Of a stretch of DNA of 64,000 bases, positions 20,749-33,202 are shown in pieces. The translations under genes and the position numbers were made by a program. The notes beneath the pieces were generated by a model. The model saw only the letters and a list, made by a program, of their open reading frames with translations. It had not been told where the DNA came from and did not search any database. This DNA is from Begonia masoniana (Eukaryota > Streptophyta > Magnoliopsida > Cucurbitales > Begoniaceae): positions 46,249,289-46,313,288 of the forward strand of contig CM039512.1 of NCBI GenBank assembly GCA_022432975.1, written 5' to 3'. Numbering within the stretch: the stretch's first letter is position 1; every line of letters starts with the position of its first letter.

Positions 20749-22899
20749 CTAAGCCTCACGTATACGATCAAGAATAGCTGGCCTGAGAGAAATGTTGGCG
20801 AGCATACTGGACAACTCTGCCACTATCTCCACATCGAATCTCTCAATCTCAGACCGCAGCGTAACTGACATCGCTGCAAGTGAAGGCTGACTCGCAGAAG
20901 GCACTCTACTCAAGGCATCAGCAACCTTGTTCGCCTTTCCTGGATGATACTTGATATCAAAATCGTAATCTTTGACAAACTCAAGCCATCGTCTCTGTCG
21001 CATATTCAGCTCCTTCTGCGTAAATAAGTACTTCAAGCTCTTGTGGTCAGAAAATACCTCGCACTGCTGCCCATATAAATAATGCCTCCATATCTTCAGT
21101 CCGAAGACCACAGTTGCTAACTCTAGGTCGTGCGTAGGGTAATTCTGCTCATACGGCTTCAACTGCCGAGAAGCATAAGAAATAACTCTCCCCTCCTGCA
21201 TCAATACACAACCGAGTCCCACTCCCGATGCATCACAATAAATACTGAATCTGACACCCTCAACAGGTAGCGCCAGTACTGGAGCGGTGGTCAATCTCTG
21301 CTTTAACTCCATAAAACTATCATCACAAGCAGACGACCATACAAATCTCTCGTTCTTCCGAGTTAAACGAGAAAGGGGAAGTGCGATCTTCGAGAATCCC
21401 TCTATAAACTTCCGATAATAACCGGCCAATCCGAGAAATCCACGCACCTCACGTACGTTCTTCGGCTGTGGCCAATCTCTGACCACCTGAATCTTGCTCG
21501 GATCCACAGAAACTCCATCCTGTGATATAATATGGCCAAGGAAGCTCACCCTGTCAAGCCAGAACTCGCACTTCGAAAACTTTGGATACAGCTGGTGCTG
21601 ACATAGGGTCCTCAGAACAATCCTCAGATGCTCCTCGTGTTCTTCCTTCGTCTTAGAGTAGATCAATATGTCGTCGATGAAAACCACCACGAACTTGTCC
21701 AGATACTCCTTGAAGACACGGTTCATCAAGTCCATAAACGCTGCAGGGGCATTAGTAAGTCCAAAAGACATGACAAGGAACTCATAATGCCCATACCTCG
21801 TTCGGAATGCCGTCTTCGGTATATCATCCATCCGGACCTTCAGCTGATTGTAACCCGAGCGTAGATCAATCCTGGAAAATACTCGGGCACCCTGTAGCTG
21901 ATCAAATAAGTCGTCAATACGAGGCAGTGGATACTTATTCTTCACTGTGAGCTTATTCAGCTCCCTGTAATCAATACACATCCTGAGGGTCCCGTCTTTC
22001 TTCTTGACAAACAGAACGGGCGCACCCCAAGGTGAAACACTGGGTCGAATAAATCCCTTCTCTAACAGCTCATCCAGCTGAGTCCTCAACTCTCTCAACT
22101 CTGCTGGTGTCAACCGATATGGGTTCTTAAACCTCGGTGCGGAGTTAGGATACACATCAATAGTGAACTCAATCTCCCGGTCCGGCGGTAATGATGGAAG
22201 ATCATCAAGGAAAATACCAGAGAACTCTCTGACAATAGGAATGTCGCTCGGCATCAATCCGCTGAGCAACTGACAATCAAAGACAGAGGCCAAATAAATA
22301 GAGCACGCACCTTTAAACTGCTCGTTGACCATCATGGAATAAGAGATAGGCGAGCTACTGAATCTGCTCATCGCCTGATAAGAAAACTCAGCTTTACCCG
22401 GAGGTCGAAAGGTGACACTCCCGGATCGACAGTCGATGGTGGCGAAGTGCTGCGATAGCCAATCCATCCCTAAAATAAGATCATAATGCTCGATGCCCAT
22501 AACAATAAGGCGAGCATAGAGAGTAAGGTCCCCAATCGAGATAATACTGCCCTGGACTACACGTCCTGACTGCATACGCTCTCCTGAAGGTAGCATCACG
22601 CTATACTCGCATTCTGCTAACTCAGGCGCAAGCCTCAATCTCGACACACAAGCGGTGGAAACAAAAGAATGTGTAGCCCCCGTGTCTAATAAAGAAAATA
22701 CAGGAACGCCAGTAAGCAATATAGTACCTGCTATCACGGCAGGCAGATCCTCATTATCAACATCACCAGGCTCGATAAAAGCGAAGATCCTGGGCATAAC
22801 TCTCCTCTGATCACTGCCTGACTGATCTCGCCCCCCCTTCGGGCAGTCTTTAGCAAAATGGCCTGGCTCTCCACACCAATAACATACATTCGTGCCCAT
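20749..22899 (-). CDS. pol: Element E Gag zinc knuckle, protease, RT and RNase H
   Basis: This is a 716-residue open frame. Residues 6-19 are a CCHC zinc knuckle ([14 protein letters not shown]), the only part of Gag left. The protease active site is DTGATHSF at Asp72. RT spans roughly 240-480, with [10 protein letters not shown] and the catalytic FIDD at 407-410. RNase H follows with Asp556 in [12 protein letters not shown]. It ends at a TAG after IREA. The first ATG lies only about 60 bases from the PBS, so the whole Gag N-terminus and capsid are deleted. The copy has RT motifs that look intact but no capsid of its own, so it could move only with Gag supplied by another copy. Confidence 0.95.
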   Translation of the reverse strand: MGTNVCYWCGEPGHFAKDCPKGGRDQSGSDQRRVMPRIFAFIEPGDVDNEDLPAVIAGTILLTGVPVFSLLDTGATHSFVSTACVSRLRLAPELAECEYSVMLPSGERMQSGRVVQGSIISIGDLTLYARLIVMGIEHYDLILGMDWLSQHFATIDCRSGSVTFRPPGKAEFSYQAMSRFSSSPISYSMMVNEQFKGACSIYLASVFDCQLLSGLMPSDIPIVREFSGIFLDDLPSLPPDREIEFTIDVYPNSAPRFKNPYRLTPAELRELRTQLDELLEKGFIRPSVSPWGAPVLFVKKKDGTLRMCIDYRELNKLTVKNKYPLPRIDDLFDQLQGARVFSRIDLRSGYNQLKVRMDDIPKTAFRTRYGHYEFLVMSFGLTNAPAAFMDLMNRVFKEYLDKFVVVFIDDILIYSKTKEEHEEHLRIVLRTLCQHQLYPKFSKCEFWLDRVSFLGHIISQDGVSVDPSKIQVVRDWPQPKNVREVRGFLGLAGYYRKFIEGFSKIALPLSRLTRKNERFVWSSACDDSFMELKQRLTTAPVLALPVEGVRFSIYCDASGVGLGCVLMQEGRVISYASRQLKPYEQNYPTHDLELATVVFGLKIWRHYLYGQQCEVFSDHKSLKYLFTQKELNMRQRRWLEFVKDYDFDIKYHPGKANKVADALSRVPSASQPSLAAMSVTLRSEIERFDVEIVAELSSMLANISLRPAILDRIREA

Positions 22900-22956
22900 C
22901 CTGCACTGGCCAGAGTGCAGTCGAGCAGTCTACAGAATCGATTTTAAAACCCGGGG

Positions 22957-22968
22957 CCTCTGATACCA
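22957..22968 (-). promoter_or_regulatory. Primer-binding site of E (tRNA-iMet)
   Basis: On the minus strand TGGTATCAGAGG lies four bases inside the 5' LTR end. Eleven of 12 positions match the tRNA-iMet type site. Confidence 0.9.
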
Positions 22969-22972
22969 TAAC

Positions 22973-25550
22973 TGTAGCGACCCTAATCCTGTACCCGTAT
23001 TTTCCGTACCATATTTTTTTTAACCTAATATCCTTAATTAAACACTGGGCGGAACCTAAACCGAAATCGAAATCAGAATCGAAATCGGAATTTAAATCTA
23101 AGTTTAAAACCATTTAAAACAAATATTAAAACTATTTAAATTAAAATCAATTTTCGATTTAAAACAAATGGGAGGGCAGTTCTGTCATTCTGCCGATGGA
23201 AGGAGGGTAGCGCCCGATCGCTGCGATATGCAGCGATCGCAGCGCTCGATCGCTGCGCGCTGCAGCGATCGCAGCGCTCGATCGCTGCAATGTGCAGCGA
23301 TCAGCTGCTGTGCGCTGCGTGCTGCAGCGATCGCAGCGCCCGATCGCTGCCCTTGGCAGCGCTCAATCGCTGTACGCCTCACGCCCTGTTGCTTTGCTCT
23401 CTGCATAAAATGCTCTCTGTATTTCCACTTAATCACTTAATCCACGCTCTTTGGAATCCGACTCCAGAGAGCAATACTTCACCCATTTAACACCCCCCAC
23501 ATCAATAAACACAATAACTTACCACTTCCACTTAACCCAAAATGAACTTAAACTCAACCGACTTGCAGCGGACTTTACGAAATCCAACTGCATGGATAGC
23601 TCTAAAAATCGAGCTTATCCGTATCCAACCTACAACATTTCAAAAACATTTCTATAACGTTTAAATATTGTTTTAAACCAGAATATTTTCTATAAACAGT
23701 TTACCCAAAACATTCAAATGTAAACCTATCAACTACCAGAACCAAACATCTTATAACGTCTACACAATTATCCAGCCAAAACATCCCAAAATCTATACAT
23801 ACTATCCCCACGGGTCAGGTGAGCCTCGATTGCGCCAGCACACCTCCGCAGCCATCCTCCGTCAACTGAATCATGCCTCAGGAGGAGGAATCCCATCCTC
23901 ACCTGGTTCCTCGATATCTAGATCACCTACACCATACAATACACTATGAGATGAAATCCCAGTAAGCTCTACGTAAATGCAATGCATGCTGTGCGTATGA
24001 GTTCGATAAACCATGCTTTATTTTATCTTACTATGCAATGCTCAATAGTTGTCACCGAGATCCTATCCCTCTAACCAGAGAGAGCTCATCCAGCGGGCGG
24101 ACTACTCTTTCCAACTAGAGGCGGGGGGTGCACGCTTACAACACGTACAGCCGTGCCTGAGCCCCACCTCGCGTGACCAATACGCCTTTCGACCAATACG
24201 CCTTTCGGCCAATACGCCTTTCGGCCAATACGCCTTTCGGCCAATACTATGCTCAATACGCCTTTCGGCCAGTGCTATGCTTTACGTTATCTTTAAAACT
24301 CTGTACGAAAGTTCATTTTCATGCTTTTCTTTAAAACAAGTGATGCGTGAACAGTTCAATATCATACAATAAACAAGCAATAATGTATACCATCAAAGAC
24401 TGTAAAACCTAATCTATAAAAACAAATAAACCTAGCTACCCAACCCAAGTAAACATTAAATAAACGCATCTCCAAAACTCCTCGAGACGACACGACGTAC
24501 GGTGTAGGCCAATCGGCCAAAGAAGATCACGAGAACTTACCTCGTGTCCAAAGCAGCTCAAGCTCCGTCCACGAGCGTTGTTTGTCTGAAGCAAATCACA
24601 ATATCGATGTTAAAACGAGTTTAAACAATCGATCGTCCAAATTCACAAAACCTTAACTAAGGAAACTTTCCTAAAGTCCTATTCCAATTCATTGGCTATA
24701 TATTCGAGCAATTTACGCTCGGCACCTAAATTCTCAATTTACGAGTTTTTCCTAAAATCTCGAAAATCCCTAATTTTTAACATTTTCACAAATTGCTATA
24801 ACTTCGTCCAATAATCATCTAAATTCGTCCAATGCGTTCAATATATGCTTAATCACAGTAAATCTATTAATTTCGGACCCTAAATCGCCTTTTAAATCGA
24901 AGCCCTAAACGAACCTAATTGTTTAAAATTCCGAAATCATCGCAATAAAAGCTCTAAGATCATAGGTTCATACCTAGAACGTCGATTGGAGGAGAAATCA
25001 CGAAGAGAACGAAACGAACGGAGGTCGGATCGGAGTCGGATTGAAAATTTCGTCGGCGGCCGAGGGAGAGAAAGCTCTCTGTTTTTTCGTGGATTCCAGG
25101 GAAGAAGAAGAAAGAATGAACGAGAAATATATTTAGGTTAGATTTTATAATATTAACTTCGTAAATTACTATTTTGCCCTTCTTTAGTTTTTATATTGAT
25201 TTCGTTCTTCGGTTCGTTAATCGTCTAGCTATTCGGTTTCATCAAATCTCCATATTTCACTAATAAGTCCAACTTATTATTTGGGTTCCATTGAAACCGT
25301 TCGTTCGCAATTCGGTCTTCATTTACTATTTTTACTAAAACGTCCTTCATATTATGAAAAGCTTAATTGCTCGGAATATAGTGTTTAATCTCCAAAAATT
25401 CCCATAATTTCTTTAAAATTCCTATTAATCGTTAGGATCGTAGTGACGCTTTCTTTTCGTAAAACGGACCTGATTTGACATAAATATAAAAATGTCATCC
25501 GATAATATAATAATAATATAATATACAAGTCCGTACAACCGGGTATTACA
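22973..25550 (-). repeat. 5' LTR of element E
   Basis: 2,578 bp, TGTAGCGACCC to GGGTATTACA on the plus strand, nearly identical to 16714-19307. It has a shorter hairpin block (23211-23372) but more CAATACGCCTTTCGG units (about 24177-24262). Island 1 is at 24502-24542 on the minus strand. No gene is present. Confidence 0.95.
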
Positions 25551-25555
25551 AGTGT

Positions 25556-26888
25556 GTTGCCTTGGGGCTCTGCTGTTTTATTTGCTAAAAAGGCAGATGG
25601 ATCTATGAGGTTATGTGTTGATTGTCGGAGGCTGAATAGGGTTACTGTTAAGAACAAGTACCCGCTTCCACGTATTGATGACCTCTTTGATCAGCTTGGT
25701 GGTTCACGATATTTTTCGAAGATTGATTTGAGGACAGGGTATCATCAGGTGAAGATTCGGGAGGAAGATATACCTAAGACTGCTTTCCGGACCAGATATG
25801 GACATTTTGAGTTTTTGGTTTTACCGTTCGGGCTTACTAATGCCCCAGCGGTGTTTATGGATCTAATGAACAGGATCTTTTGGCCCTATCTGGATTAGTT
25901 TGTGGTAGTCTTCATTGATGACGTCCTGATTTATTCGAAGACTCGTCGTGAACATCGTGAGCATCTCCGCATTGTCCTACAGACCTTGAGGGAGCATCAG
26001 TTGTATGCGAAGCGTAACAAGTGTGATTTCTGGGCTTATAAGGTGAAGTTCTTGGGCCATATCATTTCGCGGGATGGTATTTCTGTTGATCCTGTGAAGA
26101 TTGAGGCGGTAGTGGGCTGGCAACCACCCAAGAACGTCTCAGAGATTCATAGCTTCCTCGGGTTAGCTGGATATTATCGGCGCTTTGTACAGAATTTCTC
26201 TTCTATTGTCGCGGCGCTTACCAAACTCACTCGCAAGGATGTGCGGTTTGTCTGGGATGTCGACTGTCAGAATGCCTTTGAAGAATTGAAGCGAAGGTTG
26301 ACCAGTGCTCCTATTCTGACAGTTCCTGATGGGAACCTTCCTTATGTTGTGTATATCGACGCCTCCGGGGTTTGTTTGGGGTGTGTATTGATGCAGCAGG
26401 GTAAGGTAGTAGCTTATGCCTCTCGGCAGTTGAAGCCCCATGAGCAGAACTATCCTATCCACGACCTAGAGCTCGCCGCCATCGTCTTTGCTTTGAAGAT
26501 ATGGCGGAGTTATTTATATGGGGTCAGCTTCCAGGTTTTCTCTGATTACAAGAGTTTAAAGTACTTGTTCACTCAAAAGAACCTCAACTTGAGGCAGCGC
26601 AAATGGATGGAGTATTTAGAGGATTATGATTTTAGTCTGGAATACCACCCAGGCAAGGCTAATGCAGTGGCTGATGCATTGAGCCAGTATCCTCGGGTTT
26701 CCATTTCGTGCAGGATTCTGGATGAGTGGAGGAAGTCTTTGGTGATTGGGGATTTTCAGTTGCAGTATCATGATACTGGGAGCCAGGCTTACATCTACCA
26801 TGTAGTGGCTACACCTTCGATGCTTGCAAGGGTGAAGCAGCTACAACGGCAGGATGAAGAGCTTGTATTCAGGGTGGGGCAGCTTTAG
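25556..26888 (+). pseudogene. Element D reverse transcriptase and RNase H, after E
   Basis: The frame continues that of 14783-16713. Motifs are [48 protein letters not shown] (catalytic) and [12 protein letters not shown] (RNase H). A TAG at 25896 falls where the family reads YLDQF, consistent with CAG to TAG. RNase H continues with EVFSD-like [13 protein letters not shown] and VADALSQYP. Another TAG lies at 26886. Apart from nonsense codons the frame is intact, so decay here is by point mutation. Confidence 0.92.
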
Positions 26889-28254
26889 AATGGGGAACAG
26901 CTTGATGGTTGGTCGGTGAACGCTGATGGGGACCTGTTCTATCATGGTAAGGTGGCGGTTCCCAACATCGCCAACTTGCGGCAGGCTATATTGGATGAGG
27001 CGCACAGATCCAGTTTTGCCATTCACCCCAGCAGTACCAAAATGTATCAGAATCTGAAGCGTTAGTACTGGTGGGCTGGCATGAAGAGAGAGGTAACTAA
27101 ATTTGTTGCCAGATGCATGACCTGCCAGAGAGTCAAAGCCGAGCACCAGCGGCCAACGGGGTTGCTCCAGCCATTACCAATTTCAGAATGGAAGTAGGAG
27201 GAAGTTACCATGGATTTTGTTACTCACCTTCCTAGGACTTCCCAGAGATTGGATGCTATATGGGTTGTTGTGGATCGATTGACGAAGTCGGCACATTTCA
27301 TTCCTGTTAGGATGACTTTTTCTGTTGCCAAGCTCAGTCAATTATATGTGCAGAACGTTGTCCGTCTTCATGGGGTACCTTTGAGCATAGTGTCTGATCG
27401 TGATCCTTGTTTCACCTCGGAGTTGTGGAAAGGATTGCAAAAAGAGCTCGGTATGAAGACTCTGTTTAGCACGGCACATCACCCTCAGATAGATGGGCAG
27501 TCCGAGAGGACCATACAGATATTAAAGGATATGCTGAAGTCCTATATTCTGGATTTTGGTAGCAGTTGGATAGACCACTTGCCACTGGTGGAGTTCGTGT
27601 ATAATAACAGCTTCCAGACCAACATCGGGGTTTCTCCGTTTGAGGCATTGTATGGTCGGCCATGTCGTTCTCCTTTGTGTTGGGCCAAAAAAGAGGAACG
27701 ACTTGCACTTAGGCCTGATATCCTTCGAGAGACCACTGAGAAGATCCACCAGATTCGTGAGAGGTTGAAGGTCGTGCAGAGTTGGCAGAAGAGTTATGCA
27801 TACCTAAAGAGACGTGAGGTGGAGTTTGATGCTGAGAACTTTGTCTTTGTGAAGGTTCATCCTACTCGTGGTGTCAGCAGATTTGGGGTGAAGGGAAAGT
27901 TAGCCCCGCGGTACATTGGACCATTCCAGATTGTTGAGAGGATTGGAGTGGTGGCTTACAGGCTGGAATTACCTCCTCAGTTGGGGCATGTGCACAATGT
28001 TTTCCATATATCTCAACTGAGGAAGTACATTCCTGATCCTCTCACAATGTTTTGTGGGATGAGGTACCAAATCAGGCTGATACGACGTACGAAGAGGTGC
28101 CATAAGAGATTTTGGGACGTGAGCTTCGGCGTTTTCGTCGTCGGGAGGCTCCGTATGTTTTGGTGCGATGGAGGAACCACACAGACAAAGAAGCTACGTG
28201 GGAGCTAGAATTCGAGATGGAGGATAGGTACCCTAACCTTTTCTATGATGTGTA
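26889..28254 (+). pseudogene. Element D integrase and chromodomain-like tail
   Basis: This is in the same frame as RT. The zinc region retains HRSSFAIHPSSTKMY and CMTC, but TAG at 27063 and TAG at 27195 (where the family has Trp in EWKWE) interrupt it. The long piece 27210-28208 has the catalytic Asp in MDFVTHLP and Asp and Glu 35 residues apart (IVSDRDPCF, DGQSERTIQ). It also has the Tekay-type FHISQLRKYIPDP. A frameshift near 28050 scrambles the end. In another frame the chromodomain-like RWRNHTDKEATWELE and a terminal YPNLFYDV up to 28254 are still visible. Confidence 0.9.
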
Positions 28255-28285
28255 GTTGAGGCGAATTTCGAGGACGAAATTCATA

Positions 28286-28300
28286 AAAAGGGGGAAAAGA
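28286..28300 (+). promoter_or_regulatory. Polypurine tract of D
   Basis: AAAAGGGGGAAAAGA lies immediately before TGTAAAG of the 3' LTR. It is the usual plus-strand primer position. Confidence 0.9.
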
Positions 28301-30702
28301 TGTAAAGTCCGCCAAATTTATAGTGGTTGTAAAATTTGAATAAATTTTTCGCGAATTTTAAGTGTAAATATAGGGATCGATTTTGCTAATTTTCGGTAGG
28401 AATAGTGATCGTGAAAACGAACGTTAAATGTATTTAATTGTAAATTAAATAAAAAGAAAGAATTAAAATAAAAAAATAAAATAGATAAAATAATAAAATA
28501 AATGAATAGGAAAAAGAAAAAGTTAAAAGATAAGGTTTCTTTTAGAAACCTTATCTGTCGGTAGAAAGGAATACCAGAAGAGAGAGAGAAAAGAGAGAAG
28601 AGAGAGTCGCGAGGGAGAGAAAATCATCGACGTCTGATCCACCTCCGTTCGTCGAGATCTTGGTGTCAAAACGTTCGTCTCGAAGCATAAATCAACGTTG
28701 GCGAAGAGAGTTTTCGAAGGTAAGCCATCTATCTCCCTATTTTTGCCCGAGAAGGTTCGGGATTTTTGGGGTTTTGTCGATCTGAGTTTTAGAGTCGATT
28801 TCTTGGTGTTTTTGGTAGGAATCGACTGGAAGAGAGTCGAGAAACGCGTTGGAAACGAATTTTCGGTAAAAAACAGGTGAGAAAACATTATTTTCCGACG
28901 CGGGTTGGTCGCCGACGTGTCGTCGGAGTGTTGTCGGCGTTCGGTTGCCAACGATCGAGTCAACTCGACTGTGGGCTGAGTCAACTCGGGTGCTGGGCCG
29001 AGTTGACTCAGTCCCAAGGCCGAGTTGACTCGGGCCCAGGGTCGAGATGGGCTTGGGCTGAGTTGGGCCTGGGTTGGGTCAGGCCGAGCCCGATTTGAGT
29101 TTGGACTGGGTCTGACCCGAACCCAGCTGGGATAGGTTTGTCCGGATTTGAACCGATCTGACTCGGATCGACCCGAACCAGTTCGGTTGTATCCGACCCG
29201 AATCGACCCTATCCGAACCAGACCCCCGACCAATTTGGGTTCAACTTAACCTGAACCGGTCCAAACCAAACCAGTCTAGACCCGAACTGGTCCGACCCGA
29301 ACCGGTCTGGTTAGTCAAAGTCAACAATTGACTTTGGTTATTATACTTTCCGCGTTATACCTAGTCTTGCATGCACGTATATTATTTTTGGTGGGATACC
29401 ACTAGTATTGATGTCGACATTTTTACTGGCATGATTATTTTGCATATAGTGGCACGTATACTTTTTGACCAATTCATACTGCCTATTGGATTTGAGATGC
29501 CATGTTTTACTTGCCTTTGCCGACGAGCTGGATTTGGGATTTGTCATGAGATTTATCATGTTTGGCATGCAGATGGTTTTATACAAGCATTTGATATTGT
29601 TCATGGTAACTGTCTGGCACTCTTAGCTGGGCCCGTATGCTAAGAGTATCAGGGTGTTTTGCCCAGTTGTTGTGGTACTCCCCACACTTGTTTGGATAGG
29701 GTACGCCCCCTGATAATAGGCGGAATGTAGGGTACGCCCCCTGATAATAGGCGAAAAGGGGCTCAGAGACATGCTCGCCCAGTTACTCGACCTGGCCAGT
29801 GTTTGTTCGTTGCTACCCCAGGTATGATAAGTCCACTGTTTGGTCCCCTTGGGCCCAGGGTTAAGTGGTTCGTCCCTCCTGGTGTGCCCTAGCGCGTGTG
29901 CCCCAGAGGTCCAGGGCTGAGTGGTTCGTCCCTCCTGGTGGTTGATAAGTCCACTGTGCGGTCCCCTTGGGCCCAGGGTTGAATGGTTCGTTCCTTCTGG
30001 TGTGCCCTAGGGCGTGTCCCGGTGGTCCAGGGCTGAGTGGTTCGTCCCTCCTGGTGGTTGACCCTTTTCTCTTCTCCCTATGAGGCCCTGCCCGGAGTTA
30101 TCGCGGCCTTTCTGTGATGGTGTGGTTCGGAGGATCCGTGAGTGACCTCCTTTTTCACTGTACACCTGAATATATATTTTTATGATAGCATTGTTGTTGT
30201 GGGCCTATGTTCACTATATATATTTATTTTATCGTTAGCCCCATCAACCTTTTTTAAATGGATAATAAGAAGAGAAATGAATAACATGGAAACTGGTTTT
30301 GGTTTTAAAAACGTGCATTGATTTGTAAGGCATGCATCCTTTGAGTGGTAGGTATAACATCCCATACTGAGTTTGTCACTCACCCCAATGACTCCCCCCT
30401 CTACTGGTAAAGGAAGGCTAGGAAGTGAGCTTATCGTGTTGGATTTTCCTAGAGTTTCACCTTTTATTTCTATCAGCCTTGTCATATGTAAGAACTTATT
30501 CGAGATTGTACCTTACTTTGACATGTAATTATTTTCATTTATTTTGTATTTCTACTATTGTTTGTACTCTCTTATGTTTGTTGCTTTGAGGAGGTCCTAG
30601 ATCAATGTTAAACTTCCGCACTCAGCCTTAGGTTAAATGGTGGACCTCTCTGAGGTTGGTCGTTTAACCTGGCGTTTCTGTTAGGCCCTCTTCTGGGTTA
30701 TG
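28301..30702 (+). repeat. 3' LTR of element D
   Basis: About 2.4 kb, TGTAAAGTCC to GGGTTATG. It matches the 5' LTR closely but has lost about 245 bp of the TTGAC cluster region (joined at about 29337) and about 48 bp near 29605. It also lacks the terminal CA. It has no gene. A 236-residue minus-strand frame (28523-29233) lies in the repeat-rich, stop-poor part. Confidence 0.88.
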
Positions 30703-31256
30703 TAAGATACTATAGTATGAGGTACTCCGTGAAGTCTCACTATTTCTTTGAAAAACAGATGGGCGGTGTCTTGTGCGTCATCAGTCTTAGTACACGCCAC
30801 AAAATGAGAAATCTTGGAAAATCTGTCTACGACAACCATAATTGCATCCTTAGCTCTTGTGGCATGTGGCAATCCAAGAACAAAGTCTAAACTAACATCT
30901 ACCCAAGGATGAGTGGATACGGGCAGAGGTAGATATAAGCCTTGAGGAAGTATTTTTCTCTTTGCCCTTTTACAAATAATACATCGTTCTATTAATCGAC
31001 ATATATCTCGAATGAGATGGGGCCAAAAGAAATGTTCTTTCAACAATTCCAAAGTTTTGTCTTCCCCAAATTGACAAGTTAATCCCCCATTATGAGCTTC
31101 CTTTATTATGCTTTGTCTTACTCCAAGATTAGGGATACATAACTTATTTCCTTTGAAAACATAGCCATCTATGATGTGGTATTTTCCATCTTCTTTAATA
31201 AGACAATGTTTATAACAATGTTCAAACTCTGGATTTTATTCATAATGGTCTTTAAT
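30703..31256 (-). pseudogene. Element B: integrase N-terminal half
   Basis: On the minus strand the zinc-binding end and first catalytic part read FFWPHLIRDI...CIICKRAK, then VSLDFVLGLPHATRAKDAIM and VRLHGVPHTIVS, where D is inserted. The zinc-site Cys pair and first Asp are kept. The piece belongs with 11002-11934. The segment 31060-31256 (upstream, tether to RNase H) is more degraded, with stops. Confidence 0.87.
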
Positions 31257-31700
31257 CTATTCAAATCCGAAAAACCTGATTCTTAACTCTGTGAGAAGTA
31301 GCTGTCTTCGTGATAGGGCATCGGCAACCACATTAGTTTCTCCCTTTAAATACTTAAGGGTGTAATGATACCTTTCTAGGAACTCGACCCATTTGACGTG
31401 TCTTAAACTGAGTTTGCTTTGACTTTTTATGTGCTTTAACGCCTGATGGTAGGTGTGGATGACAAATTCCTTCGTCAAGAGGTAGTGTTGCCAATGTTCT
31501 AAAGCTCGTATCACAGCGTAGAACTCCTTATCGTAGGTTGAATAATTTAGGAGTGCCCCTTTAAGTTTTTCACTAAAGTACGTTATCGGCCTTCATACAC
31601 TTTGTTGAAATCTTGAAGCGCCAAAACTGGTGACTGGCATAACTTCAATTTTATCAGCTCAAAACATTTTTGACATGTTGGTGTCCATTCAAATATCTTG
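31257..31700 (-). pseudogene. Element B: RNase H remnant, catalytic start deleted
   Basis: The C-terminal RNase H part is clear ([30 protein letters not shown]). Upstream, at about 31590-31610, the frame jumps from the RT-RNase H link directly to ITYFSEKL. It skips the roughly 20 residues that hold the first catalytic Asp (DASG motif) and changes frame. RNase H would be inactive even without the other lesions. Confidence 0.8.
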
Positions 31701-32847
31701 CTTTTCTTCATACAGTCAGTTATTGGTGTCATGATAGCACTAAAATTCTTAATAAACCTTCTGTAGAAAGAGGCTAGTCCATGAAAACTCCGTACATTAG
31801 TTATACTTGTTGGAGTGGGTCATTCCTTTATAGCTTTGATCTTTTCTTCATCCGCCTCAATTCCCTTTTGGGTAATTATAAAACCCAAAAAATACACTTT
31901 ATCTTGTGCGAATGAGCACTTTTGTAGATTACCGAATAGTTTAGCATCCCGTAAGGTTATGAAAAGAGTCTTCAGATGCTCCACATGAGATTGTAAGTCT
32001 GTGCTATAAACTAGAATATCGTCGAAGTACACGATAATAAATTTTCCTATAAATTCTTTTAGCACATGATGCATTAATCGCATGAAAGTGCTAGGAGCAT
32101 TTGTCAAACCGAATGACATCACCATCTATTCAAACAATCCGTACTTGGTATTAAAGGCAGTTTTCCACTTATCATCTTCCTTCATCTGAATTTGGTGATA
32201 TCCACTTTTAAGGTCAACCTTAAAAAATACGGTTGCTCCACTAAGTTTGTCCAATATGTCTTCTAGGCGTGGAATTGGAAACCTATACTTAATTGTGATT
32301 TAGTTTATTGCTCTACTGTCCACGCACATTCTCATGGAGCCATCCTTCTTAGGCACTAATAACGTAGGTACCGCACAGGGGCTCTTGGATTCCCTTATAT
32401 AGCCATTTTATAATATTTCGTCCACTTGATTTTATAACTCCTTCGATACCTCGGGGTTCATCCGATAAGCAAGTCTGTTAGGTAATACCGCTCTTGCTAG
32501 GAAATCTATTTGGTGTTCAATCCCACGTAAAGGTGGAAGACCTTTGGGAGTTCTTCAGGAAAAATATCTTGAAACTGTTTGAGAAGATTTAAAATTGGCT
32601 GAGGGATGTTCCTTAGCTCCATTACTTGGTCTTTGAACATTACCAGAATGAGGGGTCCTCGCTTTAGAATGGCGGCATTTATCTCACGTTTAATTAGTAC
32701 TTGGTTGGCCTTATCTTTTTCTTTCTTTCTTGTCACCTTATCTTTAGCAATTTGCTCGGGTGTTAAAGGTGCCAGCTTGATCATTTCTTCTCCAAACTTG
32801 AGTGAATAGTAGTTTGAATAACCATCATGTGTCACCTTCCTGTCGTA
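31701..32847 (-). pseudogene. Element B: reverse transcriptase remnant
   Basis: The minus-strand order is typical of [15 protein letters not shown] near 32320, [11 protein letters not shown] near 32200, then [16 protein letters not shown] and the catalytic YFDDILVYS at 31820-32125. Stops cut it at several places, for example at 32126 just before MVMSFGL. The upstream piece 32835-32506 links protease to RT (LPKVF, NTK). The lesions show old decay. Confidence 0.87.
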
Positions 32848-33202
32848 CTACCACGGTTGTCCCAAAAGGAGATGTCTGGCATTCATTGGTACGATGTCAC
32901 ACAAGATGGAGTCCTTATACTTTCCAATGGAAAATTCGATGGTGACTTGTTTGTTTACTTTCAAATCATCTCTGTCATCAAGCCATCGTAACTTATAGGG
33001 TTTGGGATGTGGAGTTGTGTCTAACCCTAACTTTTCCACCATATCCTTGGAGGCAACATTTGCACAACTCTCTCTGTCTATGATTAGTGAGCATACCTTA
33101 TTCTTGATTAGACAACGGGTATGAAAGATATTCTCACGTTGAAATTGTTCTTCAATGGTCTTGGATACTAATACTCGTCGATTGACCATTAAGAGAAGCT
33201 CA
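32848..33202 (-). pseudogene. Element B: protease remnant
   Basis: On the minus strand, ENIFHTRCLIKNKVCSLIID is followed by RESCANVAS. In the family the active-site triplet is D-G/S-G, and here it reads DRE, so the catalytic glycine pair is lost. It continues LRWLDDRDDLKVNKQ and ARHLLLGQPW, then a stop at 32846. The joint with Gag is missing because fragment F begins at about 33203. Confidence 0.83.

Larger units (their letters stand above)
16714..25550 (-). mobile_element. Tekay-like Ty3/gypsy element E, nested in D
   Basis: 8,837 bp, plus-strand ends TGTAGCG (16714) and ATTACA (25550), perfect TSD AGTGT at 16709-16713 and 25551-25555. Coding is on the minus strand: 5' LTR 25550-22973, PBS 22968-22957, pol 22899-19390, PPT just before the 3' LTR 19307-16714. 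The LTRs differ at roughly 1-2% of positions by eye, apart from indels in their hairpin and CAATACGCCTTTCGG repeats, so the insertion is fairly young. Gag capsid sequence is missing. Two nonsense codons and a lost zinc ligand in integrase make it non-autonomous. Confidence 0.95.
11935..30702 (+). mobile_element. Tekay-like Ty3/gypsy element D, with E nested in its RT
   Basis: The 5' LTR runs 11935-14632, PBS for tRNA-iMet at 14642-14653, gag-pol on the plus strand at 14783-28254, PPT at 28286-28300, and 3' LTR from 28301 to about 30702. It interrupts the integrase of B between the second catalytic Asp region and the DTKF segment. The left target flank is GTATC (11930-11934). At the right the LTR ends GGTTATG-TA without CA or GTATC, so roughly a dozen bases of LTR end, TSD and target are missing. 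Internal length without E is about 4.8 kb, normal for gag-pol of this clade. Confidence 0.9.
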
